A stretch of DNA of 64,000 nt from Pararge aegeria. Its lineage: Eukaryota; Arthropoda; Insecta; Lepidoptera; Nymphalidae. Both the position numbers and the translations under genes were made by a program. Every line of letters starts with the position of its first letter. The first letter of the stretch is position 1. This document shows positions 1 through 11,400 of the stretch, in pieces. Under the pieces are notes generated by a model that worked only from the letters and a program-made list of their open reading frames with translations, had not been told where the DNA came from and searched no databases. The DNA lies in NCBI RefSeq assembly GCF_905163445.1, contig NC_053201.1, positions 6,892,001 to 6,956,000 of the forward strand, read 5' to 3'.

Positions 1-1
1 A

Positions 2-2233
2 AAGGAATCCATTAAATCTGAAAAAGATAAATCTTCAAAGAAAGAGGACAAAAAATCTAGAGGTAGGTCTATGGAAAAAAAAGAAAAATCGATTGACAAA
101 GATAAACAAGATGGAAAATCGTCTGATCGAAAGAGCGGTCACAAAAGTTCTAGCAAAGATAAAAACAAACATGAAAAGACAAACAAGTCAGGTAAAAAAT
201 CACACTCTAGTTCAAAACATTCTAAAAGTAGTTCATCTAAACATACAAAAAAGGCAAGTGATAGTGATAAAAGAAATGATAATAAATCTCATAAGACTTA
301 TAGGTCAAAAGAATCAAAAGATAAAAGAGATAAACATAAAGAAAAACATGTAAAAAGTGCTCCCAAAATCTTTGAAGAAGACAATCATAATTATGAGGAT
401 AATTTTGAAGAGGAGTTAAATGAATTATCTGAGTCAGATGAGGAAACTATTGCACTTCAATGTAAAAGAATATTTGAAGAGTATGTTCCAACTGAAAAAC
501 CACAAAATAGTGAAGAGTGTACAGACAAATTAGAGACTGAGCCTGAGGAATATATACCTACAAAAAAGAGAATATCTAGGACAGTTGATAAAAATATAAA
601 AATATTGCCTAAAGCACCTATAAAACCAGATTATAAAGTCAATGCTGCACAAGCTATGGCTGAGCGATTAGCCAAAGTTAGAGAATTCCATGCTTCAAAA
701 AGTGTTCCAGAAAGTAATAATTCCTCAAATGTAGTTTTGAAGCTAGATACAGCGAAGTCTATTTTCAATACTCCACCTAGTACCAGTGTTTCTAAAATCC
801 GCATTGCTCATGTACCTTATGCATCAACCATGCTGACTGCAAAGAAAGTCATCACTCCTAGTACAATCTCTGTCAAGAATAGTGATCTGCCATCTAGTAG
901 TACTATAACCCAAACTGTAAAGAAAGGAACTCAGAGGGTTGCTCACATACCATGTGACAAATTTATCGATCGTCCAGGTGTCTTAGAACCATTAGGGTCC
1001 AAAATACAAGCAAATATAAGATCTACGTATTTGAATATGATGATTGATCATTGTTTAAAAATTTACCTATTACCAACTGATGCCTATGCAAGAGCGCAAC
1101 ATGAGGAGTTAGCAACTAGCAAAAAATGTTCCACAGTGCCAATATATAAGAATTCTGCTGTTCTCGCAATCAGCAGACTCAAGAAAGAGGTTCTTGAGTG
1201 TAATGGAGTGAAGAAATCTGGAAGTGACTGTGCAACACTCACAAAAGCACCACAAGGGACAGTAAGTAAATCAAATACTGTTGGCTCATGGAGCATAGAG
1301 AATAAGATTAGAAGAAATTTTGAAGACCCACAACAATTTACAGGTGCAAAGTTTTATAATAATATAAAAAAATGGATCCTATCAGAGGAGCAACTCATAG
1401 AGAATGGTTTCCCCCGACCCCATAGTAGTGGTGTCAAAGGGAGAGCAATTATTTATGGACAAAACAAACAAATTCCTCCAAAAGGATATTTAAGAACTTG
1501 TCGTAGATGTAAAAAGACATATACTGTGGACAAAAAAGGATTTCCAACTTTTAAAGAGGAGTGTATTTATCATCCCAATAATAAATACCGGGTTAGAGGT
1601 GAAGTTCGTTACCAGTGCTGCAGTCAAGAAGGCTCATCAGATGGGTGTTGCATAGCTTCAAGTCATGTGTATGAATATGTAGACTTTGAAAACTTGAAAG
1701 GATATGTGAAAACACTACCTCCAGAAAGTGTCATGGAAGACTATGGTGTATATTCTTTAGATTGTGAAATGTGTTATACAACACAAGGTTTAGATTTAAC
1801 TAGGGTCACTGTAATTAATTCAGTGTGCAAGGTGGTTTATGAGACCCTCATAAAACCTTTGAATCCTATTATTGATTACAATACAAGATATTCAGGTATT
1901 ACTGAAGAACAAATGTCAGATGTTAAAACAACATTACTAGATGTGCAAGCAACTCTGCTTACTATGTTTAATAGTAATACTATATTAATAGGTCATAGTT
2001 TAGAATCGGATTTTAAGGCACTGAAACTCATTCACGATACGGTCATTGACACTAGCGTATTATACCCTCATAAAATGGGACCACCCTACAAGAGAGCATT
2101 GAGAAATCTATCATCAGAATATTTGAAAAAAATTATACAAAATTCTGTTGATGGGCATGACAGTGCTGAAGATGCCACTGTCTGTATGGAACTCCTAATT
2201 TATAAAGTAAAAGAGGACCTTAAGACTAGGTGA
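2..2233 (+). CDS. REXO1: REXO1-type RNA exonuclease, 5' partial
   Basis: The frame is already open at base 2, and the residues before the first in-window Met (base 71) have the same Lys/Ser/Glu-rich composition. The true start is therefore probably upstream and at least 743 codons are seen. The first ~110 residues (numbered from base 71) are a low-complexity Lys/Ser tract, likely disordered and nuclear. Around residues 450-560 lies a Cys-rich block (CRRCKKTY, then YQCCSQEG and DGCC) typical of REXO1 proteins. The C-terminal domain is a DEDDh 3'-5' exonuclease: LDCEM near residue 564 gives the first acidic pair, GHSLESDF gives the second motif, and HDSAEDA near residue 696 gives the catalytic His and last Asp. 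The stop is TGA at 2231-2233. The family trims RNA 3' ends in the nucleus. Family assignment is firm; the exact paralogue is less so. Confidence 0.9.
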   Translation, partial: KESIKSEKDKSSKKEDKKSRGRSMEKKEKSIDKDKQDGKSSDRKSGHKSSSKDKNKHEKTNKSGKKSHSSSKHSKSSSSKHTKKASDSDKRNDNKSHKTYRSKESKDKRDKHKEKHVKSAPKIFEEDNHNYEDNFEEELNELSESDEETIALQCKRIFEEYVPTEKPQNSEECTDKLETEPEEYIPTKKRISRTVDKNIKILPKAPIKPDYKVNAAQAMAERLAKVREFHASKSVPESNNSSNVVLKLDTAKSIFNTPPSTSVSKIRIAHVPYASTMLTAKKVITPSTISVKNSDLPSSSTITQTVKKGTQRVAHIPCDKFIDRPGVLEPLGSKIQANIRSTYLNMMIDHCLKIYLLPTDAYARAQHEELATSKKCSTVPIYKNSAVLAISRLKKEVLECNGVKKSGSDCATLTKAPQGTVSKSNTVGSWSIENKIRRNFEDPQQFTGAKFYNNIKKWILSEEQLIENGFPRPHSSGVKGRAIIYGQNKQIPPKGYLRTCRRCKKTYTVDKKGFPTFKEECIYHPNNKYRVRGEVRYQCCSQEGSSDGCCIASSHVYEYVDFENLKGYVKTLPPESVMEDYGVYSLDCEMCYTTQGLDLTRVTVINSVCKVVYETLIKPLNPIIDYNTRYSGITEEQMSDVKTTLLDVQATLLTMFNSNTILIGHSLESDFKALKLIHDTVIDTSVLYPHKMGPPYKRALRNLSSEYLKKIIQNSVDGHDSAEDATVCMELLIYKVKEDLKTR

Positions 2234-5150
2234 TTATTGCTCCATTACTTCAACAAGTTATTCATAATACACTTTACAAATTAATCTACATTATTTTCAT
2301 ATTAAATAAGGTAAAGAGTTTTTGTATTATGTTAATCTTATGAACTAGCAGTCGGATTTGAAAATTTCTGTTTATTTGGGGAAGGATAAATGCTATATAA
2401 TTATAACATCAAGCTGTTTACCCATAGTTAATGTAGGTAAAACAGTGGGGCACAGGTAATGCAATAAAATGTAGACTGTTATTAATATCACATATACATC
2501 TATATAATAATAAAAATAGGTTTACTTGTCAAGAAATTCTCTATCTATTCATGGCTTTTACTATGTATTCGATTGTAAATGATAGTTTATAGTATATTAA
2601 TTAATGCTATTAAGACTAACTTATTTTATAGCAATAAAATACTTATGAATGTGAAGTTTGTGTAATAAAAATTACAAATTGTCAAAATTAGAGCCAATAG
2701 CTGTAATTTTTGTAGTCTATCAAACAAATGTTATTTGATATGCATTATATTTTCCTTTATCATAAGCTGGAAGGGATTTAGTAAACTATAACTATTTAGT
2801 AGCTAAGTAAAATATTTTATATTTCTTTAGTACCTTTTGATTGATATTTTTAATTTCATACAATACTTAACATACATGCAGATTGATTAGAAATTTGGTA
2901 TTTATGCGAGACTCACATTTTGTGTTGTCTGTTTTTATAAATTCTTTATAGTATCCGAGCCACTATACGGCCTCATAACGAGTTCGCCCACGGAAGTCTC
3001 GTTTTCTTACCTAACCTAATTATTTACGATGTGCAGATGATTTTTGTATTTTTTTTATTTTACCTATCCATTGCCAAAGGCCTGTAAATATCAAGGATAT
3101 ATCTCATACTGTATGACATCCTAAAACGTGAGGGTTTGTATGTTTATTTCAAATAGGTTTATGGCCAAAGGCAGCCAGTGGTTCCTGCGTAACGTAGGTC
3201 TCCATAGATACCTCGCTCGCCCTATCCATAAGGTTTCATTTAAAAAAAAGCGCTTGTTGTTAAGCTCGCCCTTTGCACTCCCGATCCCAACGCCACTCCT
3301 ATCAGAAAACATCCTAACATATCCTTTATCACGAATAACGACCCACAATACAAAACAGTAGCCCAATTAGGATAACCAAATTCCAAAGCCCAAATTCTGA
3401 CGTCATTCGGATTTGTTGTGGGTCATATCCATTGGTCACGGGTCACGTCATCGTAACAGCATCAAGGCCTAAGGGTTGACGTCTTCCCTTCCGCCTGGAG
3501 CTCGACTCCTGACGGGCTTCGCGCTTTACAATCCTTATTATCAGCTACTGTCTATCCGCAACAACCCTACTAGAAGCCACGATTTAAAAAAAATGTCCGT
3601 TTCGAAGGATGCAATAATGTATACTCTGAAGTAACACATTAACATAATAACCATGATAATTCAAAAGTTCCCACAGGAATAATCATAACCTAATTCCATC
3701 CGAAGTAGCTGACAATACAGAAAATAACACAACCGATTTTCTTGGCGGCCACTTCCAAATGACGACAGAATAAATAATTTGTATTTTCATTAACAATTAA
3801 TGGATTAACTTCCAATAAAAAAATAATTATTTACCTTAGGACTTGGGTATGATTATAAGGTTCACTAAATATAAATAGTTTTGATGTAAATTAAAGATAA
3901 ACTTTTATATGTAAATTACCAGGAATAGATCATTTAATTAAAACACAAATCTGAAACCAAAAATAATATTTACTAGAAGACAAACATTATACACACACCT
4001 ATTTGTAAATGTTGAAACCTGAAACAGTGAAATAAGTTTCAGCAAATATTTCATTGGGACATCCATTTCACATGTTTTTGTGATGACTAATAATTTGTGT
4101 AGTTTTCAATAAAATTCAATACTTCAATAATCAAGAGTGTATTTGTAAAAGTAAACGTTATAAAATTGCTCATACTAATCTTAGTAAACTGGAAATTTCA
4201 ATAAATTTATTTTAATATTTTTGTAACAGTACTACTTATTCTTCCCAAGATATAACGATTTCAATTATTGTTTATTAATGAATGACAGAATAATCAAAAT
4301 ATTTTACACTGAAAATACAGTAATTAAACAAAGCATGCCTAATTATAAAGATAAATATTTAGAGTAATACTAGTTTTATACTACCAGCCGAGTCCGTAAC
4401 ACAAACATCATTGTAATGTAACCTTGCAAGACTTGTACAATAATTATGTATTAAGTATTAATTTACTAACATTTAATAAGGCGTGTACACATTGTATGAA
4501 TGTTACAAGGTGTTAAGTGTTATGGGACTTTGCAGATGACTTTAAGCAATATTTTTATTAATCATTGTTATTGATTGAACAAGAACTATGTCAAATTTGG
4601 CAATAGTTTGTTGTTTAATGGCCATCCCACACTATATTCACTCAACAAAATTGAGTATGTGTCACATAATTCTATAACACTATTATATCTCATAACATTG
4701 CAACTCACTTTTCAATGCTACAATTTGTGTATATTTTGTGTTGAGTCAATATTGTCTGCAAAGGCCACGAATCTAACAATTCGTAACTGGTTAATTAAAA
4801 AAAAAAAACAATTATATTTGATAAAATGTTAAAACTCACTACTTCTATTGTTAATTGTATGCAATGCAAACTCCTAAATTTTCGATGTTTATACATATAT
4901 TAATGTTGGTTAATATATTTTATCATATTAATCTACTGATGACATATTTGCTTTATAAATTGCTTTTCATTTTTTGTATTTATATTTCTAACTGCCAAAT
5001 GCTAAATGGCAGTAATGCAGGTTATGATTGAATATTAATTAATTATCATAATAATTTATACACATGTCCCAATGACTTTCTATGGAGATGGAGGCCAATA
5101 CCACCAGAGCTTTCCAAATAATGTGTATATTTCAACTCTATAACTCCCTG
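2234..5150. other. Intergenic region between convergent genes, with 3' UTR signals
   Basis: AT-rich and without a credible exon. AATAAA hexamers for the exonuclease transcript lie at 2463-2468, 2633-2638 and 2664-2669. A possible reverse-strand AATAAA for the E2 gene lies at 4554-4559. A GC-richer patch of about 600 bp (roughly 2950-3560) stands out from its surroundings. It carries only a short Met-start frame on each strand, neither resembling a known family, and is most likely an old repeat. Confidence 0.5.
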
Positions 5151-5276
5151 CTAATCAATAAAAGACTGTTCCACACATGCTTTCACACGTTTTTCGTATT
5201 CCCGCCGATTCTCTTTATATAGTTGTGCAGCCATCGAGTTCGCTGGAGAGTTGGGGTTGGGGTCACTTAACAATGA
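5151..5276 (-). CDS. Ubc6: Ubc6 coding exon 3
   Basis: The acceptor TTTTCAG is followed by [14 protein letters not shown] and, at the end, ACVEQSFID with stop TAG at 5153-5151. The length of 126 nt keeps frame with exon 2. Confidence 0.95.
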   Translation of the reverse strand, partial: SLLSDPNPNSPANSMAAQLYKENRREYEKRVKACVEQSFID

Positions 5277-7531
5277 CTGAAAATAAAAACATGATTAATT
5301 ATTTTATGCAGATATTTTTCCATAAAGTGCTGAAATACACAATTTTGAGATCATCATTCATGATTCTTGAAGTATGAGAATGTAAGTAAATTTATTGTAA
5401 AAAATACCTCATGCAATAATAACTGTGAGACAGGAATATAAACCAAATTTTTTATATTTATTTTAATTATCCTTTCAAAATCCTTGTTTGTATAAGATAG
5501 TAATATGCATAATTGAATTATGTATGCGAAAAAAAATGGTTGTGAGAAAAATAGGTTAGTTAACTATTTTTCTCATAAACTTTTTTTTGGTTGATTTTCA
5601 AGTTTCTACTAGATAAACTGTGGTTAAAATGTGCTTAAATTTATGTGGTATACCAAACATTATTGTGCAAACCAATTTAAATTTAAACACTACTGAACTT
5701 CTCCTGAAACTAGCCAGTTTATCAACTTCCTGACCATTTCCAATGAATCTTTGAGTATATACAGATGGAAATATCAACAAGTGGTACACAAAACCATACA
5801 TTTTGTGTTCTTTTTGTAAATAAACCACAAATATCATGAAATATAGGGTAGCCAGGGAAGTTATGTGATATCCAGAGAAAGAAAAACATTGCTGATAAAG
5901 AAATCATGTCTCCTAATCAGCTGAAAATCGCTACATAGGGTTTATTTTGGTACCCCTTAATATAGTTTTGCCTTTGGATGACACTTCATGGCCACCCAGT
6001 TCATCATCAAACCATGCAGAGTTCATACCTATGTTATAAGGTTTAGTTGCATTATTAATTGCAATAAAATATAAGATTTTTTTTTTTAAATATGTGTTGA
6101 CTGTGATACATATTTAAAATAAAAACAATATCAGAGTAACAATATTCATATCAAGGCTTAAATCTCAGGGTAATTTGCACATCCAAATCTGTTCCTACAA
6201 AAAAATCCAATCCAGTCAATACATTGCAATAGCATTCTATTGTGGCATGATCTTTAGAAAATAGAATGTTCAAAACTTTACCTGTATTGAGGTTAAAATG
6301 GCAGACACATCATAGGTAGGGCTCCATCTGTTTTGCAATATGTCTAAACAAATACCACCATCAGCATACACATTTGGGTGAAACATTTTAGAAACAAATC
6401 TAACAGTAGGAGGTTTGTTTGGGTATTCTTCTGTGAATTCAATTGTTAGTTTGAAAGTTCCATCCTCAAATGGAGTATCATGCGGTCCAAATATCACAGC
6501 ATTCCAGATCATAATATTATTATCTGTGGGAGCACCCGACACACCAGTTGGTGGGTCCTCTTGCAGGCTGGAAATTTAATAAAAGAAATGTTATTACAAT
6601 CCATACTAATATTTCATGTGAAAGTTTTATTGTTAGCTGTGTTCAGCTTTACAATTCAACCTATTTGATCAAATTTGGCACACATTTTTTTTTGCATTGC
6701 ATCCCAGAGATGGACAGCATGGACAAGCTGATGGTAAGTTACATGTGGGTTTCAAGAAAATAGCTTTTCTTTCTTATCTTGGTGAAAAGTTGCAAAGAGA
6801 TAGTTTGCATCCTGGAAACGGCCAAATGATACAATTTATCTAAATAATGGGTTCCTGCAGAATTTTTATAAATATAAATAAACAGCGACAAAGTTAAAGC
6901 TAGTTAGATACTTCAATTTAAATGGACGGGTGATCAACTAAGGTGGTGGTGGTGAACAAATGAGAGTTGATGAACATGCTTCCTTTATTAGTAAACCCAA
7001 CCATTACTATTAATACTCCTTACTAGTCAATAACCAAATCAGATTTTTTTTAACTAAAAGCCCACCAACCCCAATAGGGTGAACAAGCTTAGGTAACTAC
7101 AATGGGTCAACACTCTATACTCCTGTTCTATATAAAAAATTGGGGCATTTGTCACAATTAGTTTGTTGATCAATAATTTACAAATAGTTGGCAAAAAAAA
7201 TTTATATGCTTCTAGAAATGGAACACTCCATTTGTCTATTTTACCACTATTTACAAGTGATACATTTTAATTTACGAGAATGACGTATAGAATAATGACA
7301 ACCGTATAAAGCAACTTAAGCGCGCTTGGAACTGTACAAATCGATTTGTTGATCATGAAATAAGAATGTGGAACAGAATAGAAATCGATGACGGTAATTG
7401 TGATGTAATTTCATGAATCATTTGTTACTTTATACTAAACGACACTTTTCAATAGTGCGAGTTACCTAGCAAGCCAAAAATATTTACCGCTTGAAATCTC
7501 TCATCAGACGTCTTCTTGCAGGAGTTGACAT
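5151..7531 (-). CDS. Ubc6: Ubiquitin-conjugating enzyme E2, Rad6/UBE2A-B family
   Basis: Three exons join in phase (7531-7488, 6567-6282, 5276-5151) into a 151-aa protein, the family's normal length. It begins [15 protein letters not shown] and ends EQSFID. It is a single UBC fold with HPN and the active-site Cys in GGICLDIL at about residue 88. Rad6 enzymes take ubiquitin from E1 and, with RING partners, mono-ubiquitinate histone H2B and PCNA and serve in N-end-rule decay. The match to insect Ubc6 is nearly residue for residue from memory; FVSKM where many have FVSKV, and NSM where many have NST, are mild changes. Splice sites are GT-AG. The gene is head-to-head with the CCDC174 gene. Exact orthology is inferred but the family is certain. 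Confidence 0.96.
5277..6281 (-). other. Ubc6 intron 2
   Basis: About 1 kb of AT-rich intron with GT-AG ends. No repeat is recognised with confidence. Confidence 0.7.
6282..6567 (-). CDS. Ubc6: Ubc6 coding exon 2
   Basis: The acceptor is TTTCCAG, then C completes the Arg codon and [13 protein letters not shown] follows. The exon carries the active-site Cys region and ends ILTSIQ before the donor GTAAAG. Confidence 0.96.
6590..6860 (+). repeat. Dispersed repeat H copy in Ubc6 intron 1
   Basis: It opens with the 'catactaatatt' head and has the 'aatttggcaca' and 'gatagtttgcatcctgg' blocks shared with other copies in this window. Family H is a lepidopteran dispersed repeat; its transposon class is not decided here. 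Confidence 0.5.
7488..7531 (-). CDS. Ubc6: Ubc6 coding exon 1
   Basis: The ATG is at 7531-7529 on the reverse strand. There are 14 codons plus two bases ([14 protein letters not shown] and CG), followed by the donor GTAAATAT. Confidence 0.95.
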
Positions 7532-8405
7532 TTTGTTTCACAATCAATTCACTACACGAAAAATGGGCAATTGTACTCAAATGGGCTTAAGTCTTGTGGC
7601 TCTCATAAATTTGCTGCCCTGATGATTATTATCATGAGGTCAACTTGCATTTCTTTCTTTGTTTGCAAAATACGACGTCGTCACCACCAATGAAAGGTTT
7701 GTTAGGATGACCATGAATATAGTAAAAAAACGACCCTGTGGGCTGTGATCACTTCGCAGCGAAGATGACAGTCACCAAATGTCATACTCATGGTAATAAT
7801 TATTTTTAAATGTTGGCTTCCCTGTCTTTTGCTATTGTGTTCAGTAACTGAGTTCAGTTATTTTATTAATTGGATTAGAATGTATTCACATGATTAAGAT
7901 CTAAAGTATAGAAATAGTGCTATATATTTTTAAATATTTCTGCAGAAAAGCACCACCAAGTGTTTTGTTTACTGCTAAATACGGAATAGAACGCTTTTCC
8001 TAAACTAGCCCACTTTAATGTGAGTTGAGTTTTCCAGTCTCCACGATTTAAATTGATTTTAAGCTCGATATTTTTTGGAAAAAATCTACAGCCTCTATAA
8101 TATCTTGTTCTGTGTCGGCACTCGGCAGTTAGCCATCGTTCCTAGGGTATTATTTATTGAAAGGCTGTAAAAGACTCGAATCCATGGCCGTAAAATAAAA
8201 AAAATCGTTCCTAGGTCGACAGGGCTAGTGATCACAGATTAGTAAATCAATATTTTAAATAAATATTGTCTGTGACAATCACAATCAAAACTTCAAAATT
8301 GATAAATTCTATATTAACACAGAATTGAATTGAATACAATTATAATTAATAAGTCCTATCAAGATACTAGAAAAAACTTTTGTTCAAAATATTTAAACAG
8401 ATAAA
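7532..8405. promoter_or_regulatory. Shared divergent promoter region of Ubc6 and CCDC174
   Basis: These 874 bases separate two start codons that point away from each other, so both 5' UTRs and core promoters must lie here unless further non-coding exons exist. No TATA box at a clear distance is evident. A GACGTC palindrome occurs near 7673. Transcription starts cannot be fixed from sequence alone. Confidence 0.55.
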
Positions 8406-8450
8406 ATGAATGAACAAACTTCGAAGAAAATATTGTTTAATAAATCTACA
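8406..8450 (+). CDS. CCDC174: CCDC174 exon 1
   Basis: ATG then MNEQTSKKILFNKST, phase 0, donor GTGAGT. An in-frame ATG context upstream is not evident; this start fits the family's short N terminus. Confidence 0.85.
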
Positions 8451-11400
8451 GTGAGTAGTTATTTGTCTATAAACTGAATACCCATTTGTCCTATTTTAAT
8501 CGTATGTATTAGTTTTGTTATTAATATTGGTAATATATATAATTATTTTTGTTTATATTAGTTACTAAGTCTCAAAGCGGAATTGCTTAAAAAGCAAGAG
8601 GAAGTGCAGGAAAAGAAACATTTGCCAAAGCACAATATAGAACTGTTCAAACCTCTTCACCAATCTGTAGAAAAACATAATAAAAGTGAAACTAAAACAG
8701 AAAAAAGGACTTTAAAAGATAATTTAAAAGCTGTAGATGTAGAAGAATTTGAAGCATGCAGAAAGGCAAAGTGAGTATTTATCTCTGAAATGTAAAATAA
8801 TAAGATTTTCAGAATTTTGTAAACACAATTTAAAAAGAGAAATTTGAAAATAAACCTGATGGAATTAGGTTCAAATGCAAATTAAAAGATATAAGAATTG
8901 AGAAATATTTTTATTAAAATCCATGCTAATATTATAAATGCAAAAGTGTGTTTTTGTACTTTCTCCTTACTTTATGCCAAGCAATTTATCAACTTGAATT
9001 TTGGCATACAGTTAGTTGAAAGAATGAAGAGTAACATAGGCTACTTTAAATCCCAAGAAAACAAACAGTTCCCAAGGAGTTTTAAAAAGCCATAATATAC
9101 ATGGAAGAATGCAGGCAACAGCTATTATATTGTAAATTTTAGCTTTACCTAGAACCTTATTTAAACATTCGCTGTTTGTGTTGTAGATTAGCATTAGAAA
9201 AGAAAGCAGTGTTATATAAACATTTGGAAGATGGAGCAGGTGATTCACAACTGGCTGGTCACTTTCTTGTAGATTTCAAAAGCAAAAAGCAAGAGACACT
9301 CTCGAAACCGCAGCCTGAACCTGAGGAAGAGGAAGAACAGATTCCTTATGAAGAAGATCAAAGTGAATGGTCAGTTCATTGTACCATTATTGTCATTCTC
9401 AGCCTGTTAATTCTCCAAAAGGCCACATGAAAGAGAGTATTAGAGCTTCAAGCCTGTTCATGTTTCTCCGATGTGTACTATCAGGTTTTGCTACGCCGTA
9501 GGTTGGCTACTGCTAATTTCCTAACATTGGGCTGGTTCTCAGAACTTCTTAACAGTAAACCTCAATGATATAGGAATTGAACCCTAAACCTCATGATTTG
9601 CACTTAAACTTGTATGTTGGTTTAGAAATAATGAACATTCTTTTATTATACCACACAACGATATAGAATAGAATAGAAAACACAACATTTGGTGGCCATA
9701 TTTCTGTAAAGCAATATTTTCCTTCAAAAATTCTTTATTCTATACAGTAAATACAAAAATATGCTATGTAGTCTTCTGTTTCTTAGTTTTTTATTGGCTT
9801 AACTGCTAATGTTATCATAATTTAATTTGGCACAGAGATAGCTTGCATCCTGAGAAAAGGATTCAAAGATGGTTTTAGGGCTTATTGCATTTTAATTTTA
9901 TGATTCGTCCAGTCAATTCAAAAATAGCAAGGGATTTTTTATATTGTTAAAAATATTAAACTAACAGTTTTTTTTAAATATTATTTAACAATGTAAAAAA
10001 CTTTGGAAGTTATTTAAATGGCTTTAATAGGTAAGTACTGTAGAGTTTAAAAAAATCAGATCTGCTATTCTTCTATAAACATCAAAAATGTATCTCTAGA
10101 TCCTATGTTGTGGGATATAGACCTAGATTATTTTTTAACCTCAATCTTATTAGATAGAGGAGTTTCTTTGGTGGTTATACTGTCTGTACCTTTTTTGGTC
10201 TTTACACTAGTTGTATATTCCGACAGAAGGTGAAGTATGAAAGAATTTAAATAAATCTCTATATAGTTCATATTTTCAGTAAAATATTGGTCTAAAATAA
10301 ATACTTGGTAACTGTTTAACAGGGTTGAGTTTACGGACTTTTTGGGTCGAACTCGTAAATGTTTGAAATCAGATTTGGATCATTATAAGAAAAGGGATGA
10401 AGAGCTTATGAAAATAGTTACCAATGAGCCAAAACAGCAGGATTCTACTGAAAGTGTAAGTGTTGAAGTTGAATGTGAATTTTAACATATTTTAACATTT
10501 TAACGTATGTAATCTGTGTATGTTTGTCTTTCTGTGATGTTAGATATATAACTGACTTTTGTTAAACACATTAAATTGTATTTGCATGTTATAAAAACAC
10601 AAACATTGGTCTCTATCTTGACCTCCATTTTTTAAAACGGCTGAATCTATTTTTGTGTGATATCAAGGGCAGGTAGAGGACTAATATATTATCTTTCAAG
10701 CTGATATGCTACACAAATATTGTTATTATATAATACATACCGTAAATTGTGTGTTTAACTTTTTCTGTAATTGCAAAAATTATATTGCCAAGTTTATGTT
10801 GTGTACAAAAATACTATAAAAAATGTTGATTCTCACCGTGATTAAGGAAAATAAGTAAATGCATAAAATATCTCAATACTATATTTCTGTCTTATTGAGC
10901 AGCAGGCTTATTTCCTACACAAAAAAATGTTAATGTACATGGTTTCGAGACCAAACAATGATTTTTGATTCCCACAACTGGAAAATGTTTGTGTAGAACA
11001 TAAGTGTTTTTTTGGTGTCTGGGTGTATCTGTTTATTATAAGTATTTATGTATATTATTCAAAAAAATATTCATCAGTCATACTAGTACCCATAACACAC
11101 ATAGCTACGCTTACTTTGGGGCTAGATGGCAATGTGTGTATTGTTGTATATTTATATATTATTATTTATTTATCTCCCAAACATCCCCGCATGCTGTTGA
11201 GCTGTTATCATTGACAATGATGACTTTGATTGGTTGCAAATTCATTAGAATTAAGCTAAATTTTACTGGGCTGTATGGTGATGGCAGATCAGAATACTGT
11301 TGTCAACATCACTCCTCTTCATGGTGGTGTATGAGGCAACTTAGGGAAAGTAACGGAGAAAGCACAGCAGTGTGTTCTGAGCTAACTGCTACTACTACCA

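Noticed and set aside
2950..3560. CpG-richer patch as a promoter
   Set aside because: No gene start lies near it; both flanking genes end here, so it is more likely a repeat remnant.
5940..6040. Open stretch in Ubc6 intron 2 (reverse frame [17 protein letters not shown])
   Set aside because: It looks protein-like, but is about 30 codons, has no splice sites of its own and the E2 is complete without it. It may be a transposon remnant.
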